This document shows positions 24,101-30,764 of a stretch of DNA of 64,000 bases, in pieces. Position 1 is the stretch's first letter. Every line of letters begins with the position of its first letter. This DNA is from JAOUEA01 sp963825635 (GTDB lineage: Bacteria; Actinomycetota; UBA4738; HRBIN12). The notes beneath the pieces are model-generated. The model worked only from the letters and a program-made list of their open reading frames with translations. It had not been told where the DNA came from and did no database searches. The stretch covers positions 434,001 through 498,000 of the forward strand of contig CAWGTU010000001.1 of assembly GCA_963825635.1 (NCBI GenBank), written 5' to 3'. Both the position numbers and the translations under genes were made by a program.

Positions 24101-24508
24101 ACCGAGGTGGCAGCTGCCGAGGAAGAAGCACGCGAAGCCGTCGAGCGCGCCCGCGCCGAGGCGGTCGACGCCGTGCGTCGTTCGACGGGCTCCGGCGGCT
24201 CCTCCTCGGAAGGTGACCCGGACGAGCTCAACGCACTCCGCAAAGAGGTGCAACAGCTCCGGCGGGCGCAGCTCGAGATGGCCGGGCGCATGCGCGACGC
24301 GGAGCGCCGCGCCGAGGCGGTCGAGGGAGAGGCGACGACCGCTCTGGACGAGGAGGTCTCGTCCTCCGATCCCGGCGAGTCCCCAGAGGAAGACGGCAAC
24401 CACGGTGGCGACGCCGCGCCCACGCGCAGCCTGCGCTCCCGCTTGGCCGACGCCGCGGCGCGGAAGAAGGGCGACAAGCTCGACCCCAGCGCGGGCGTCG
24501 GCCCCTGA
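21149..24508 (+). CDS. giant membrane-anchored coiled-coil protein with extracytoplasmic sensor-like domain
   Basis: 1119 residues, GTG start. A basic N-terminus leads to TM1 (about 17-35), then an extracytoplasmic region (36-180) that looks like a Cache/PDC sensor (VRLWSPSGDLLFSTDAGD and later FATFVPLRLGGDGSLGAVEV), then TM2 (about 182-203). From about 220 to 1060 it is an almost uninterrupted Ala/Glu/Arg coiled coil built on AEAxARxAE-type heptads. The tail is basic (RSLRSRLADAAARKKGDK). There is no HAMP-MCP signalling tip, kinase or GGDEF domain. The DNA contains internal near-perfect 18- and 21-bp repeats, indicating growth by slippage or duplication. A scaffold or polarity organiser at the membrane is plausible; function unknown. 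Confidence 0.85.
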   Translation: MSGGRALNAIRRGRRRFVTLLLVCLALVAGATVFGARALEQAETQAQVTAKGLANAGVASVLVADDVSGTVGGSVAGDLLARLQRGVLADGTAFRVRLWSPSGDLLFSTDAGDESDAVSSDLDAVYAATRGTGRLNSISTDDGEVFATFVPLRLGGDGSLGAVEVDQGYERIATTAASPWSLLRTIGLVGAATMLLLVVVASLPGAGSRTGGFISPGREIALAKQRARSDEAVIRAEERAKVAEEHAHEIEGRARDAEVRERETDARAARAEAELEAAHAEMDRLRTAAAEAVESAAAVSTVTDPETARRLAEAEREVDELRGRLRAADALGGSDDASAARIESLERELEARSAALADAERTVEEANTRAAELADGLRLAQAGSADAVDPAAVADSERRAEEAERRAEEAERRASDAERRAEEADRRIADLEAGSAEAESRAVAESRAVAESEAKVAESEAKVAESEARALEADARAADEAAKVVELAARLADAQAQVEATDSRISDAQTRMVAKDERIAALEAEIVAGRGASAEIERIADGLSAEVQEARLRADEATARAGDMESRALEAESHATGAEARATEAENRALEAETRLAEAASLAEEATSRATEADARATQAEERLEHAVASGSNAERLVGQLEGELLTANASVAELEGALETARAEAQRDRVRVSDLESRLDRAVARASDAEATVQATATELAEEQAAVHRERTRTEELAAEVQGLRTQLEEAERAVATSREEAERAVATSQEEAATAAARIAELEEALAAADERAGEDLEAARSQASAEHELLRAQAAAELDMARQQAQREMDEIRAAAAADVAAARAEADAARNEAQTAMIEARAATIDTEAAQEEIDAAAAEARERMEADRAEARARLAELEASLAETEGRVRAAEERAAQSATRSQEMEEALHEAEARAQDAERAAEAAKATADETRASDVERVVADLELRVAEATASAQAYKAEAAEAARQAEAAEERAATEVAAAEEEAREAVERARAEAVDAVRRSTGSGGSSSEGDPDELNALRKEVQQLRRAQLEMAGRMRDAERRAEAVEGEATTALDEEVSSSDPGESPEEDGNHGGDAAPTRSLRSRLADAAARKKGDKLDPSAGVGP
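22337..22560 (+). repeat. short in-frame tandem repeats inside the coiled-coil gene
   Basis: A 21-bp unit starting GAGCGACGTGCGGAGG occurs twice in perfect tandem (22337-22378). About 100 bp downstream, an 18-bp unit with core GCCGAGTCCAGGGCGGTG and a 21-bp unit with core GCCGAGTCCGAAGCCAAG are each repeated two to three times (about 22465-22555). All are multiples of three, so they lengthen the coiled coil by whole heptads or near-heptads without breaking the frame. Confidence 0.85.
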
Positions 24509-24517
24509 CCTCGAACG

Positions 24518-25438
24518 TCAGGATCGTGGCGCCTCGTCCGATCCGTCGATCGATCCCGCGAGGGCTGCACGGAGCCGCTGGACGGGACCACGCAGTCCGT
24601 TCACCTCGGCAAGTTCGTTCACGATCTCGTCGTCGCGTTCTCCGGTCCACACCTCGAGCGGCGCATCGGACTTGATCGGCACGAGGCGGCGCATCGCGTC
24701 CAGGTAGTCGGCCGCGTCGAGCAGACGGGAGCGCAGCGCGGGTGACCCCTTCAACGGTCCCGGTGCCGGATGGTCGCTGGCCGCGTCGGCAAGCACGGAG
24801 TCGAGGTCGGGGTATGCCTGCACGATGGCCCGCGCGGTCTTCTCGCCAACGCCTCGCACGCCCGGCAGCCCGTCGGACGGGTCACCGCGCAGGATCGCGA
24901 ACTCCGCGTAGCGCGATGCAGGCACCCCATACGTCTCGAGCACCGTGGCCTCGTCGAACTCTCGGAGCTCGCTGACCCCCCGCAGGGTGTAGAGCAACCG
25001 CACGTCGGGATCGTGCACGAGCTGCAGCAGGTCACGGTCACCGCTCACGATCTCGAATCGATCCGAGCCTTCGCCACGCGCGCAGAGCGCGCCGATCGCA
25101 TCCTCGGCTTCCCAGTCGGGTGCGTGCGCCTGGGTGGCGCCGGTCGCTTCGAGCATCCCGCGGAGCAGGACGAACTGGGGGGTGAGGTCCTCGGGCTCGG
25201 GCGGTCGGTCGGCCTTGTACCCGGCGTAGAGCAGCGTGCGGGCCGTCGGTCGCCAGTCGTGGTCGTAGACATGCGCGATCGAATCGGGCCGGCGCGTGAC
25301 CATGAGCCGCGTGACCATGCCGAGGTACCCATGCACCGCGCCCATAGGCCGCCCGTCGGGAGCGCGCACCGTGTCCTTCAGGGCGAAGTACGCGCGGTAG
25401 GCGAGGCTCGACACGTCCAGAAGCAACGTGTGGGTCAC
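24518..25438 (-). CDS. 5'-3' exonuclease (PolA N-terminal-type, stand-alone)
   Basis: 306 residues. It matches the FEN/PolA 5'-nuclease domain: LLLDVSSLAYRAYFAL, YLGMVTRLMVTRRPD, the arch region with GYKADRP, then WEAEDAIGALC and IVSGDRDLLQLV carrying metal-binding acidic residues. The helix-hairpin-helix follows (LRGDPSDGLPGVRGVGEKTARAIV). No polymerase domain is attached, as in the stand-alone exonucleases that actinomycetes carry besides Pol I. It degrades 5' flaps or RNA primers in repair or replication. It is convergent with the coiled-coil gene (9 bp apart). Confidence 0.92.
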   Translation of the reverse strand: MTHTLLLDVSSLAYRAYFALKDTVRAPDGRPMGAVHGYLGMVTRLMVTRRPDSIAHVYDHDWRPTARTLLYAGYKADRPPEPEDLTPQFVLLRGMLEATGATQAHAPDWEAEDAIGALCARGEGSDRFEIVSGDRDLLQLVHDPDVRLLYTLRGVSELREFDEATVLETYGVPASRYAEFAILRGDPSDGLPGVRGVGEKTARAIVQAYPDLDSVLADAASDHPAPGPLKGSPALRSRLLDAADYLDAMRRLVPIKSDAPLEVWTGERDDEIVNELAEVNGLRGPVQRLRAALAGSIDGSDEAPRS

Positions 25439-25448
25439 GGCAGGTGCC

Positions 25449-25850
25449 TCATCGCCAGCCTGGTACGTTCCCCGCTCGCTCGAGCCATGAGCGCATCTCC
25501 GGTCGCTGCGCCTCCTCCAACGTCTTCACCTTCACGTAGCGAGACCGGTCGATGTCGCCGAGCGGCGGCGGAGGGTCGAAGTCAGCACCGCCGAAGAAGA
25601 CGACGTTCACGGAGACGTCGTAGGCGACCATCTCGATGACCCAGCCGAGTTCCGGTGTGCCGTAGTAGGCCTTCTTCCACTTGACGGCGTAGCGAAGGCC
25701 GGGGATCGCTGTGCGGATCGCCTCGTCCAGATACCCCACGATCGGAGCAAGATCCGGCATGACGCGCCGCATCCAGTCGTCTATCTCGGCGTGGCTCTCC
25801 GAGGGTACGGGCGGCGTTCGGGTCGAGATCGGCTTGCGTGACTTCCCCAT
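25449..25850 (-). CDS. DUF1801-domain protein
   Basis: 133 residues. It has the DUF1801/YdhG-like pattern: an N-terminal helical stretch, MRRVMPDLAPIVGYLDEAIRTAIPGLRYAVKWKKAYYG, then PELGWVIEMVAYDVSVNVVFFGGADF and a closing DRSRYVKVKTLEE. Proteins of this family are small cytoplasmic proteins of unknown function; the fold resembles the lipid-binding or SRPBCC-like frataxin-type sheets. It is preceded by a 172-bp gap (25851-26022) in which I see no gene. It is 10 bp upstream of the exonuclease gene on the same strand. Confidence 0.8.
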   Translation of the reverse strand: MGKSRKPISTRTPPVPSESHAEIDDWMRRVMPDLAPIVGYLDEAIRTAIPGLRYAVKWKKAYYGTPELGWVIEMVAYDVSVNVVFFGGADFDPPPPLGDIDRSRYVKVKTLEEAQRPEMRSWLERAGNVPGWR

Positions 25851-26022
25851 CGTCGCAGGCTACCCGTTCGCGATGTCGTTCGGCGAAGAGCTCGACGGCT
25901 ACCTCCATCGGGGCTCTGGTGATCGGTTGAACGACCCAATGCATGTGGCCCCGAACGGCGTCAGCGTGCGAGGAGCGTATGGGTCACGCGTTTGCAGCGT
26001 AGCGCTCGGGCCATCCGACGGG

Positions 26023-26517
26023 CTACGGCAGTGTGAGCGCGTCGAGGAGGTCCATCTCACCCGGTGAGTGCCCGCAATCGGTGAGGTAGCGGGCCAACTC
26101 GCTGCGATGCTGCGTTCCGTGGTTCACGATGTGGGCGACGATCAGCCAGCGGGGGATCAGATCGCCGGGCTCGTCGCTCATCGCCAGCGGTTCGGTCAAT
26201 GCCACCTCGTCGAGGGCCGATACGTAGCTCCGAAGGCGGGCGTCCTCGTCGATGCAGAACGCGTGGATGCTCGGGAGGTCGTCGAGCGTGAACCTGTGAT
26301 CCCACGCGTAGGTCTCTCCCACGTCGTTCCCGGCACAGAACTCGCGCCAGCTCCAATCGACATCGACGAGATGCCGCAGGGTGTCGAAGACACTGCCGTG
26401 GTCGAGCACCCCGTTCCTGCGGAATCCCTCATCCGAGAGACCGGCCGCGGTCGTGAGGATGCGGTCGTTGGCCCAGGCGTGAAACCGGACGAAGGCGAGC
26501 AGGCTGTCTGCATCCAC
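26023..26517 (-). CDS. DinB-family four-helix-bundle protein
   Basis: 164 residues. The start LLAFVRFHAWANDRILTTAAGL, the middle VFDTLRHLVDVDWSWREF and the end LIVAHIVNHGTQHRSELARYL supply the three His positions typical of the metal-binding DinB/YfiT superfamily (RHLVDVD, HIVNHGTQHR). Members include mycothiol- or bacillithiol-dependent S-transferases and damage-inducible proteins. In an actinobacterium a mycothiol-linked reaction is possible but not shown. It is a single gene on the minus strand between the 172-bp gap and the glycosylase. Confidence 0.85.
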   Translation of the reverse strand: MDADSLLAFVRFHAWANDRILTTAAGLSDEGFRRNGVLDHGSVFDTLRHLVDVDWSWREFCAGNDVGETYAWDHRFTLDDLPSIHAFCIDEDARLRSYVSALDEVALTEPLAMSDEPGDLIPRWLIVAHIVNHGTQHRSELARYLTDCGHSPGEMDLLDALTLP

Positions 26518-26573
26518 CGGAGCACCCTAGGTCCGGGTGGGCGAGCGGGCAACCCACGGTGCCTTCGCGGGCG

Positions 26574-27479
26574 TCAGATGCGCTCGATCGCCCGGATGTC
26601 GGCGCGCGGGCCGAACTTCGGCGCCGTGATGCCGCCGGCTTCCAGCAGTCGCTGCACCCTGCCTCGTTGTCCGGCGTAGGGCTCGAGCAGCTCCAGCATG
26701 CGCGCGTCCGTCCCCCGCGGCTCCCGCGCGAGCGCCCAGCTCACGACGTTGGGCAGGTGGAAGTCGCCGACCGAGACCGCGTCCGCGTCGCCGAGCGCGA
26801 GCCGGGCCACCTCGGCAGCCGTCCACGGCCCGATGCCCGGGTACGACTCGAGGTGCGCCCGCGCAACCGCCGCCGGCAGCGCCGCGAGCGCGTCGATCGC
26901 GGCTGCTCGCCGGCAGAGTCCGATCAGCCGCTCGGCCCGGCGCCGTTCCACACCGAACGGGTGGAACCGGAACGAGGGGAGGGCGGCCACGTCGGCCGGG
27001 TCGGGCGGCAGCATGAGGTCCGCGGGACCGGGCGCGGGCTCGCTCACCGCGAGCGTCAGCCGCCTGTACGCCCGGCGCGCCTCGAGCCCCGTCACCTTCT
27101 GCTCGAGCACCGCCGGGATCAGGGTCTCGGTGAGCCCTCCGGTGTTCGTCAGTCGCATCCCGCGCAAGCGCCGGTGCAGGTCGGCGATCAGCCGATGATG
27201 CGAGCGGAATCCGCGGGCGTCGTCGAGCAGGCCGGCCCAGCCCGGCGCTCGTTCCAGGGCTGCTTCGGCCCCCGGACCCCACGCCTCGACGGCCAGGCGC
27301 TCGCCCTCGTGCACGACATGGAACGAGGCGGGCCCGGCGGGCGTGCGCGTCGCCCGCCAGACCTCGCCTTCCCCGGTCTTCATCGTGGGGTCGCCCGTGC
27401 CGCGTTGCAGTGGCAGCAGTGTTCGGCGCAGGTCGAGGGGCTCGGTGATCGGGATCGTGCGGGTCAGCGGGGTCGGCAC
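26574..27479 (-). CDS. AlkA/HhH-GPD-type DNA-3-methyladenine glycosylase
   Basis: 301 residues. The N-terminal half is an AlkA-N-like beta domain. The HhH-GPD core begins at about residue 120 (LTETLIPAVLEQKVTGLEARRAYRRL). The hairpin-helix motif is LESYPGIGPWTAAEVARLALGD, and the catalytic Asp lies in AVSVGDFHLPN. It removes alkylated bases (3-methyladenine and similar) and starts base-excision repair in the cytoplasm. There is no Ada/methyltransferase partner nearby. It lies between DinB and the homocysteine methyltransferase, all on the minus strand with short gaps. Confidence 0.88.
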   Translation of the reverse strand: MPTPLTRTIPITEPLDLRRTLLPLQRGTGDPTMKTGEGEVWRATRTPAGPASFHVVHEGERLAVEAWGPGAEAALERAPGWAGLLDDARGFRSHHRLIADLHRRLRGMRLTNTGGLTETLIPAVLEQKVTGLEARRAYRRLTLAVSEPAPGPADLMLPPDPADVAALPSFRFHPFGVERRRAERLIGLCRRAAAIDALAALPAAVARAHLESYPGIGPWTAAEVARLALGDADAVSVGDFHLPNVVSWALAREPRGTDARMLELLEPYAGQRGRVQRLLEAGGITAPKFGPRADIRAIERI

Positions 27480-27489
27480 GATGCGCAGC

Positions 27490-28455
27490 CTAGCCCGAGC
27501 CCGCCGCCGCCCGCGCGCCCACCGCCGTCGCGATGGCGCGTACGTCGGCGGGTCCGGTGCCGCAGCAACCGCCCACGAGGGCGGCCCCGGCGCCGAGGAG
27601 CTCGGTGGCCACCACCGCCATGTCGATGTCGTCGCCGCCGGTCCACGCCCTGGCCTCGGGGTCCCAATCGGCTCCGCGGTTCGGGTACACGACCAGTGGC
27701 ACCGTCGTGATCGACGCGAGATGGCGGGCCGCGGCCACCGCGGTCCCGGGAGCGGAGCAGTTCACGCCGACGGCGGCGATCGACCGCGACTGCGCGATCG
27801 CGTGCACCGCGTCATCGAGCGCTCCACCGTCGGCGAGGCTGACCCGGTCCCTGAGGGTGAACGTGCACCAGGCCGGCACCGGATCGCCCAGGGCCGCCAG
27901 CGCCTCGATCACCGTCTCGGCCTCGAGCGCCGAGGGGATCGTCTCGATCGCGAGCAGGTCGGGGGCCGCCTCGACCAGCGGCTCGAGCCTCGCGGCGTGG
28001 AAGTCGCGCAACGCTCCGCGCGCGATGCCGTAGTCGCCTCGATACTCTGATCCGTCGGCGAGCACGGCCCCGAACGGACCCACCGAGGCAGCCACCAGCG
28101 GCGTCGGTCGATCGCCGGCGGTGTCCGCGCGCTCGTCGAGCCAGCCGTCGCGGGCCTCGCGCGCCAGGTCGACGCTCAGGCGGAGCAGCGCTGCCGTGCC
28201 GTCGCGATCGATGCCTCGGGAGGCGAAGCCCAGCTCGCTCGCCTGGTAGCTGGCCGTGATGGCGACGTCGGCGCCCGCCTCGAAGTAGGCGCGGTGCACG
28301 TCGACGACCGCAGCGGGCGAGTCGAGCAGCGCCCTCGCCGACCACAGGGCGTCGCGCAGGTCGGCGCCGCGCCGTTCGAGCTCGGTGGCGAGGCCGCCGT
28401 CGAGCACGCCCACGCCCGTCTCCAGGAACGGCTGCAGCGGTCCCGGGTCGCGCAT
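27490..28455 (-). CDS. mmuM: homocysteine S-methyltransferase (MmuM-like)
   Basis: 321 residues, full length for the cobalamin-independent, zinc-dependent family. It begins GVGVLDGGLATELERRG. The zinc ligands appear as the first Cys in GVNCSAPGT and the pair GGCCGTGP near the C-terminus. Between them lie AITASYQAS and LLAIETIPSALEAE, typical of the BHMT/MmuM TIM barrel. It transfers a methyl group from S-methylmethionine or S-adenosylmethionine to homocysteine. In this window it links to methyl metabolism (MttB-like protein, MTA phosphorylase). It ends 10 bp before the glycosylase gene. Confidence 0.9.
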   Translation of the reverse strand: MRDPGPLQPFLETGVGVLDGGLATELERRGADLRDALWSARALLDSPAAVVDVHRAYFEAGADVAITASYQASELGFASRGIDRDGTAALLRLSVDLAREARDGWLDERADTAGDRPTPLVAASVGPFGAVLADGSEYRGDYGIARGALRDFHAARLEPLVEAAPDLLAIETIPSALEAETVIEALAALGDPVPAWCTFTLRDRVSLADGGALDDAVHAIAQSRSIAAVGVNCSAPGTAVAAARHLASITTVPLVVYPNRGADWDPEARAWTGGDDIDMAVVATELLGAGAALVGGCCGTGPADVRAIATAVGARAAAGSG

Positions 28456-28464
28456 CGCTCCAGG

Positions 28465-28785
28465 CTAGACCCGAAGCGGGTGCGTCGACGGAAGCAGGGT
28501 GATGCCGTGGACATCGATCGCGACGCCCCCGTCACTCCCGAGAGCGAGATCCAGATCGCGGCGCCACCGGAGACCGCCACGACAGCAGACCAGGCACTCA
28601 CCCACGGCGCTGCGGTCGCGGCCGACCCGGCTCGGGCTTGGCGGACCAGGATGACGAGGCGGTCGAGGTCGGTGACCGGCTCCCAGAAGTCCGGATCTTG
28701 AAAGCGCGATCGTGCCGCGCACACCGAAGGCGATGCCCACGACGATGAGAGAGAGACCCTGGACCACCCGCCCGCCAGGACTCAT
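28465..28785 (-). pseudogene. possible frameshifted small membrane protein
   Basis: No single frame is convincing across this 380-bp gap, but a mosaic is. Reading leftwards from the ATG at 28785, one frame gives GRVVQGLSLIVVGIAFGVRGTIAL, a membrane helix. The protein-like signal then passes to a second frame, RFQDPDFWEPVTDLDRLVIL and onward to a second hydrophobic stretch WSAVVAVSGGAAIWISLS. It returns to the first frame for GGVAIDVHGITLLPSTHPLRV and a stop at 28465, just before mmuM. In the alternative frames these stretches become Pro/Arg-rich, the usual look of a shadow frame. Two compensating indels in a ~105-residue gene would explain this, either as real decay or as assembly error. Low confidence. 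Confidence 0.35.
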
Positions 28786-28836
28786 GAACGCCGATGATAC
28801 GACCACGGTTCTGGCTCCCGTCTACGCTGGTGACCC

Positions 28837-29886
28837 GTGCCGACCGTCTACGATCTGACCCGAGAGCAGCTCACCGACCGCGTGGTCGCGTGGGGTGAGC
28901 CCGCGTTCCGAGCCAAGCAGATCTGGTCGCAGCTCTGGAAGCGCGCGGCCACCTACGAGCAGATGTCCGACGTGTCGCCCGCGCTGCGCGAACGGCTCGA
29001 GGCCGACCTTCCACTCGGGGTCGAGGTTGTGGACGAGCGCACGGCCGACAAAGGAGCGACGCGCAAAGGCCTGCTGCGCCTCGGCGGCTCGCACCTCATC
29101 GAGACGGTGCTGATGGGCTACCGCGATCGCGTCACGGTGTGTGTCTCGTCGCAGGTGGGCTGCGCGATGGCCTGCGGCTTCTGTGCGACGGGGCAGATGG
29201 GGCTCGAGTCGAACCTCACCGCCGGCGAGATCGCAGCGCAGGTCGTCTGGGCCAGGCGCGAGGCCGCGCGGCTTCCCGACTCGACCCCGCAACGCCTCAC
29301 GAACGTCGTGTTCATGGGCATGGGCGAGCCGATGGCGAACTACCGGCCGGTTCGCGACGCCGTCGGCCGGCTGATGGACCCGCGCGGCATGCGGCTCGGC
29401 GCCCGACACATCACGGTGTCGACGGTGGGGCTCGTGCCGGGGATCGAGCGCCTGGGCGTGGATCATCCGCAGGTGGGCCTCGCCGTGAGCCTGCACGCGG
29501 CCGACGACGAGCTGCGGAACGAGCTCGTGCCGCCGAACAAGCTGTACCCGCTCGCCGAGCTCGAAGCCGCGATCGCAGCCTGGCGCGCCCGCACCCGCCG
29601 CCGACCGTCGATCGAGTGGGCGATGATCGACGGCGTCAACGACGCCGACGAGCAGGCCGGCAAGCTCGCCGAGATCGCCTATCGGCTGCACGCGCACGTG
29701 AACCTGATCCCGTTGAACCCGACCCCGGGCTCGCCGAGCCGCCCGAGCGGACCTCGCCGCATCGAGTCGTTCGTGCGCGTGCTGGAAGCCGGCCGTGTGA
29801 ACGTCACCGTGCGCGACACGCGTGGCCGGCGCATCGACGCCGCCTGTGGCCAGCTCCGACTGGAACACGCGAACCGGCCTGTGTGA
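28837..29886 (+). CDS. rlmN: 23S rRNA/tRNA adenine-C2 methyltransferase, radical SAM
   Basis: 349 residues from a GTG at 28837. The N-terminal RNA-binding part is PAFRAKQIWSQLWKRA. The radical-SAM cluster motif is CAMACGFC (Cys109, Cys113, Cys116). VVFMGMGEPMANY is the GGE-like SAM-binding stretch, followed by HITVSTVGLVPGI, VSLHAADDELRNELVP, NLIPLNPTPGSP, and a C-terminal Cys (DAACGQL) that acts as the second catalytic Cys in this family. It methylates A2503 of 23S rRNA and A37 of some tRNAs. Single gene with no evident operon partner; the upstream gap holds the possible broken membrane gene. Confidence 0.97.
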   Translation: MPTVYDLTREQLTDRVVAWGEPAFRAKQIWSQLWKRAATYEQMSDVSPALRERLEADLPLGVEVVDERTADKGATRKGLLRLGGSHLIETVLMGYRDRVTVCVSSQVGCAMACGFCATGQMGLESNLTAGEIAAQVVWARREAARLPDSTPQRLTNVVFMGMGEPMANYRPVRDAVGRLMDPRGMRLGARHITVSTVGLVPGIERLGVDHPQVGLAVSLHAADDELRNELVPPNKLYPLAELEAAIAAWRARTRRRPSIEWAMIDGVNDADEQAGKLAEIAYRLHAHVNLIPLNPTPGSPSRPSGPRRIESFVRVLEAGRVNVTVRDTRGRRIDAACGQLRLEHANRPV

Positions 29887-29976
29887 CGACCGCGCCTTCA
29901 GGCCCGACCTTCGGAGGAGAGCGGAACGGCGACGGGCCGCGCCCGCATGGGGCCCGCCGCCATTCCCGGGTCGGCC

Positions 29977-30714
29977 CTAGTGGTGGCCGTTCCCTTGGGA
30001 GCCACCATCGTGGGGGTTCCCGTTTCCGCCGGCACCGCCGTGTCCTTTGCCATGACCCGGCGAGCCGGCGTGCTTGTCGTCCTCGCGCGCCTCCTTGGCT
30101 GCGTCCCTCTCTGCCTTGCGCGCCTCCTTCGCCGCTTCCTTCTCGGCCTTCCATTCCTCATGCGCCTCGTGACGCTCGCGGCTGGCGGCGAGCCGCTCGA
30201 GAGCGTTGAGCAGGCCGGGCGCCTGCGGGTTCTTCAGGCAGTTCGCGAGGACGTGGTCGATCGCGTTGTCCAGGCCGTGGGCCTTGGTCGTCTCTCCACC
30301 CTGGACCCCGTCTTCCTCGGACGGTTCGATGCCGGCCGCGTCCAGGCAGGCCGCTTCGCGTTCGACGGCGGCCTGTTCACCCTCGTCCGTCTCTTCACCC
30401 TCGTCCGTCTCTTCACCCTCGTCCGTCTCTTCACCCTCGTCGGCCTCACCCTCGGAGTCGTCGCAGTCGTCACCCTCGTCGGTGGTCTCGTCACCCTCGT
30501 CGGTGGTCTCGTCACCCTCGTCCGTGGTCTCGTCACCCTCGTCCGTGGTCTCGTCACCCTCGTCGCAGCCCTCTCCGTCATCGGTTGCGACGACGTCCTC
30601 ACGCTCAGCGCCAGCCCTCCCGAACGAGCCCGGACCGGCCAGGCTCACGGAGGCCAGGAGCGCGAGCACGATCACGGAGAGCAGCAGGGTCAGGAACCGC
30701 TTGGAGACGTTCAT
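29977..30714 (-). CDS. secreted acidic repeat protein with Lys/Glu helix and Gly/His tail
   Basis: 245 residues with a signal peptide (MNVSKRF, hydrophobic core, cleavage about LA|GP). The mature protein has four parts. (1) Acidic tandem repeats of DEGDETT (five units), then DEGEE-type units (about three). (2) A compact region that looks folded, HGLDNAIDHVLANCLKNPQAPGLLNALERL, with Cys nearby. (3) A highly charged Lys/Glu/Ala helix. (4) A Gly/His/Asn-rich end (GHGKGHGGAGGNGNPHD). The acidic and His-rich parts could bind Ca2+ or transition metals at the cell surface; that is inference. The repeat DNA probably changes length between strains. Confidence 0.85.
   Translation of the reverse strand: MNVSKRFLTLLLSVIVLALLASVSLAGPGSFGRAGAEREDVVATDDGEGCDEGDETTDEGDETTDEGDETTDEGDETTDEGDDCDDSEGEADEGEETDEGEETDEGEETDEGEQAAVEREAACLDAAGIEPSEEDGVQGGETTKAHGLDNAIDHVLANCLKNPQAPGLLNALERLAASRERHEAHEEWKAEKEAAKEARKAERDAAKEAREDDKHAGSPGHGKGHGGAGGNGNPHDGGSQGNGHH
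30375..30566 (-). repeat. 18-bp and 21-bp coding tandem repeats (acidic domain)
   Basis: On the plus strand an 18-bp unit, TTCACCCTCGTCCGTCTC, is repeated with starts at 30375, 30393 and 30411, with a partial copy at 30429. A 21-bp unit beginning GTCACCCTCGTCGGTGG has starts at 30469, 30490, 30511 and 30532, with a partial copy at 30553. Both units are multiples of three and lie in the minus-strand gene encoding the acidic repeats. Single-base variants (CGTC to CCGT) distinguish the copies. Confidence 0.95.
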
Positions 30715-30764
30715 GGTCGCCGTATCGGCGCGTACGTAGCCGGTCCTTGAGGGCTACGTACGCA

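Noticed and set aside
25851..26022. Small gene in the gap between DUF1801 and DinB
   Set aside because: Only an extension of a shadow frame (MHWVVQPITRAPM on the minus strand); no start context or family resemblance.
29887..29976. Terminator hairpin after rlmN (GGCGACGGGC ... GCCCGCCGCC)
   Set aside because: Stem has a mismatch, a 14-base loop and no U tract; GC-rich DNA makes such pairs often by chance.
30375..30566. Regular repeats considered as a CRISPR array
   Set aside because: Units are 18/21 bp, contiguous, without spacers, and are coding in-frame.
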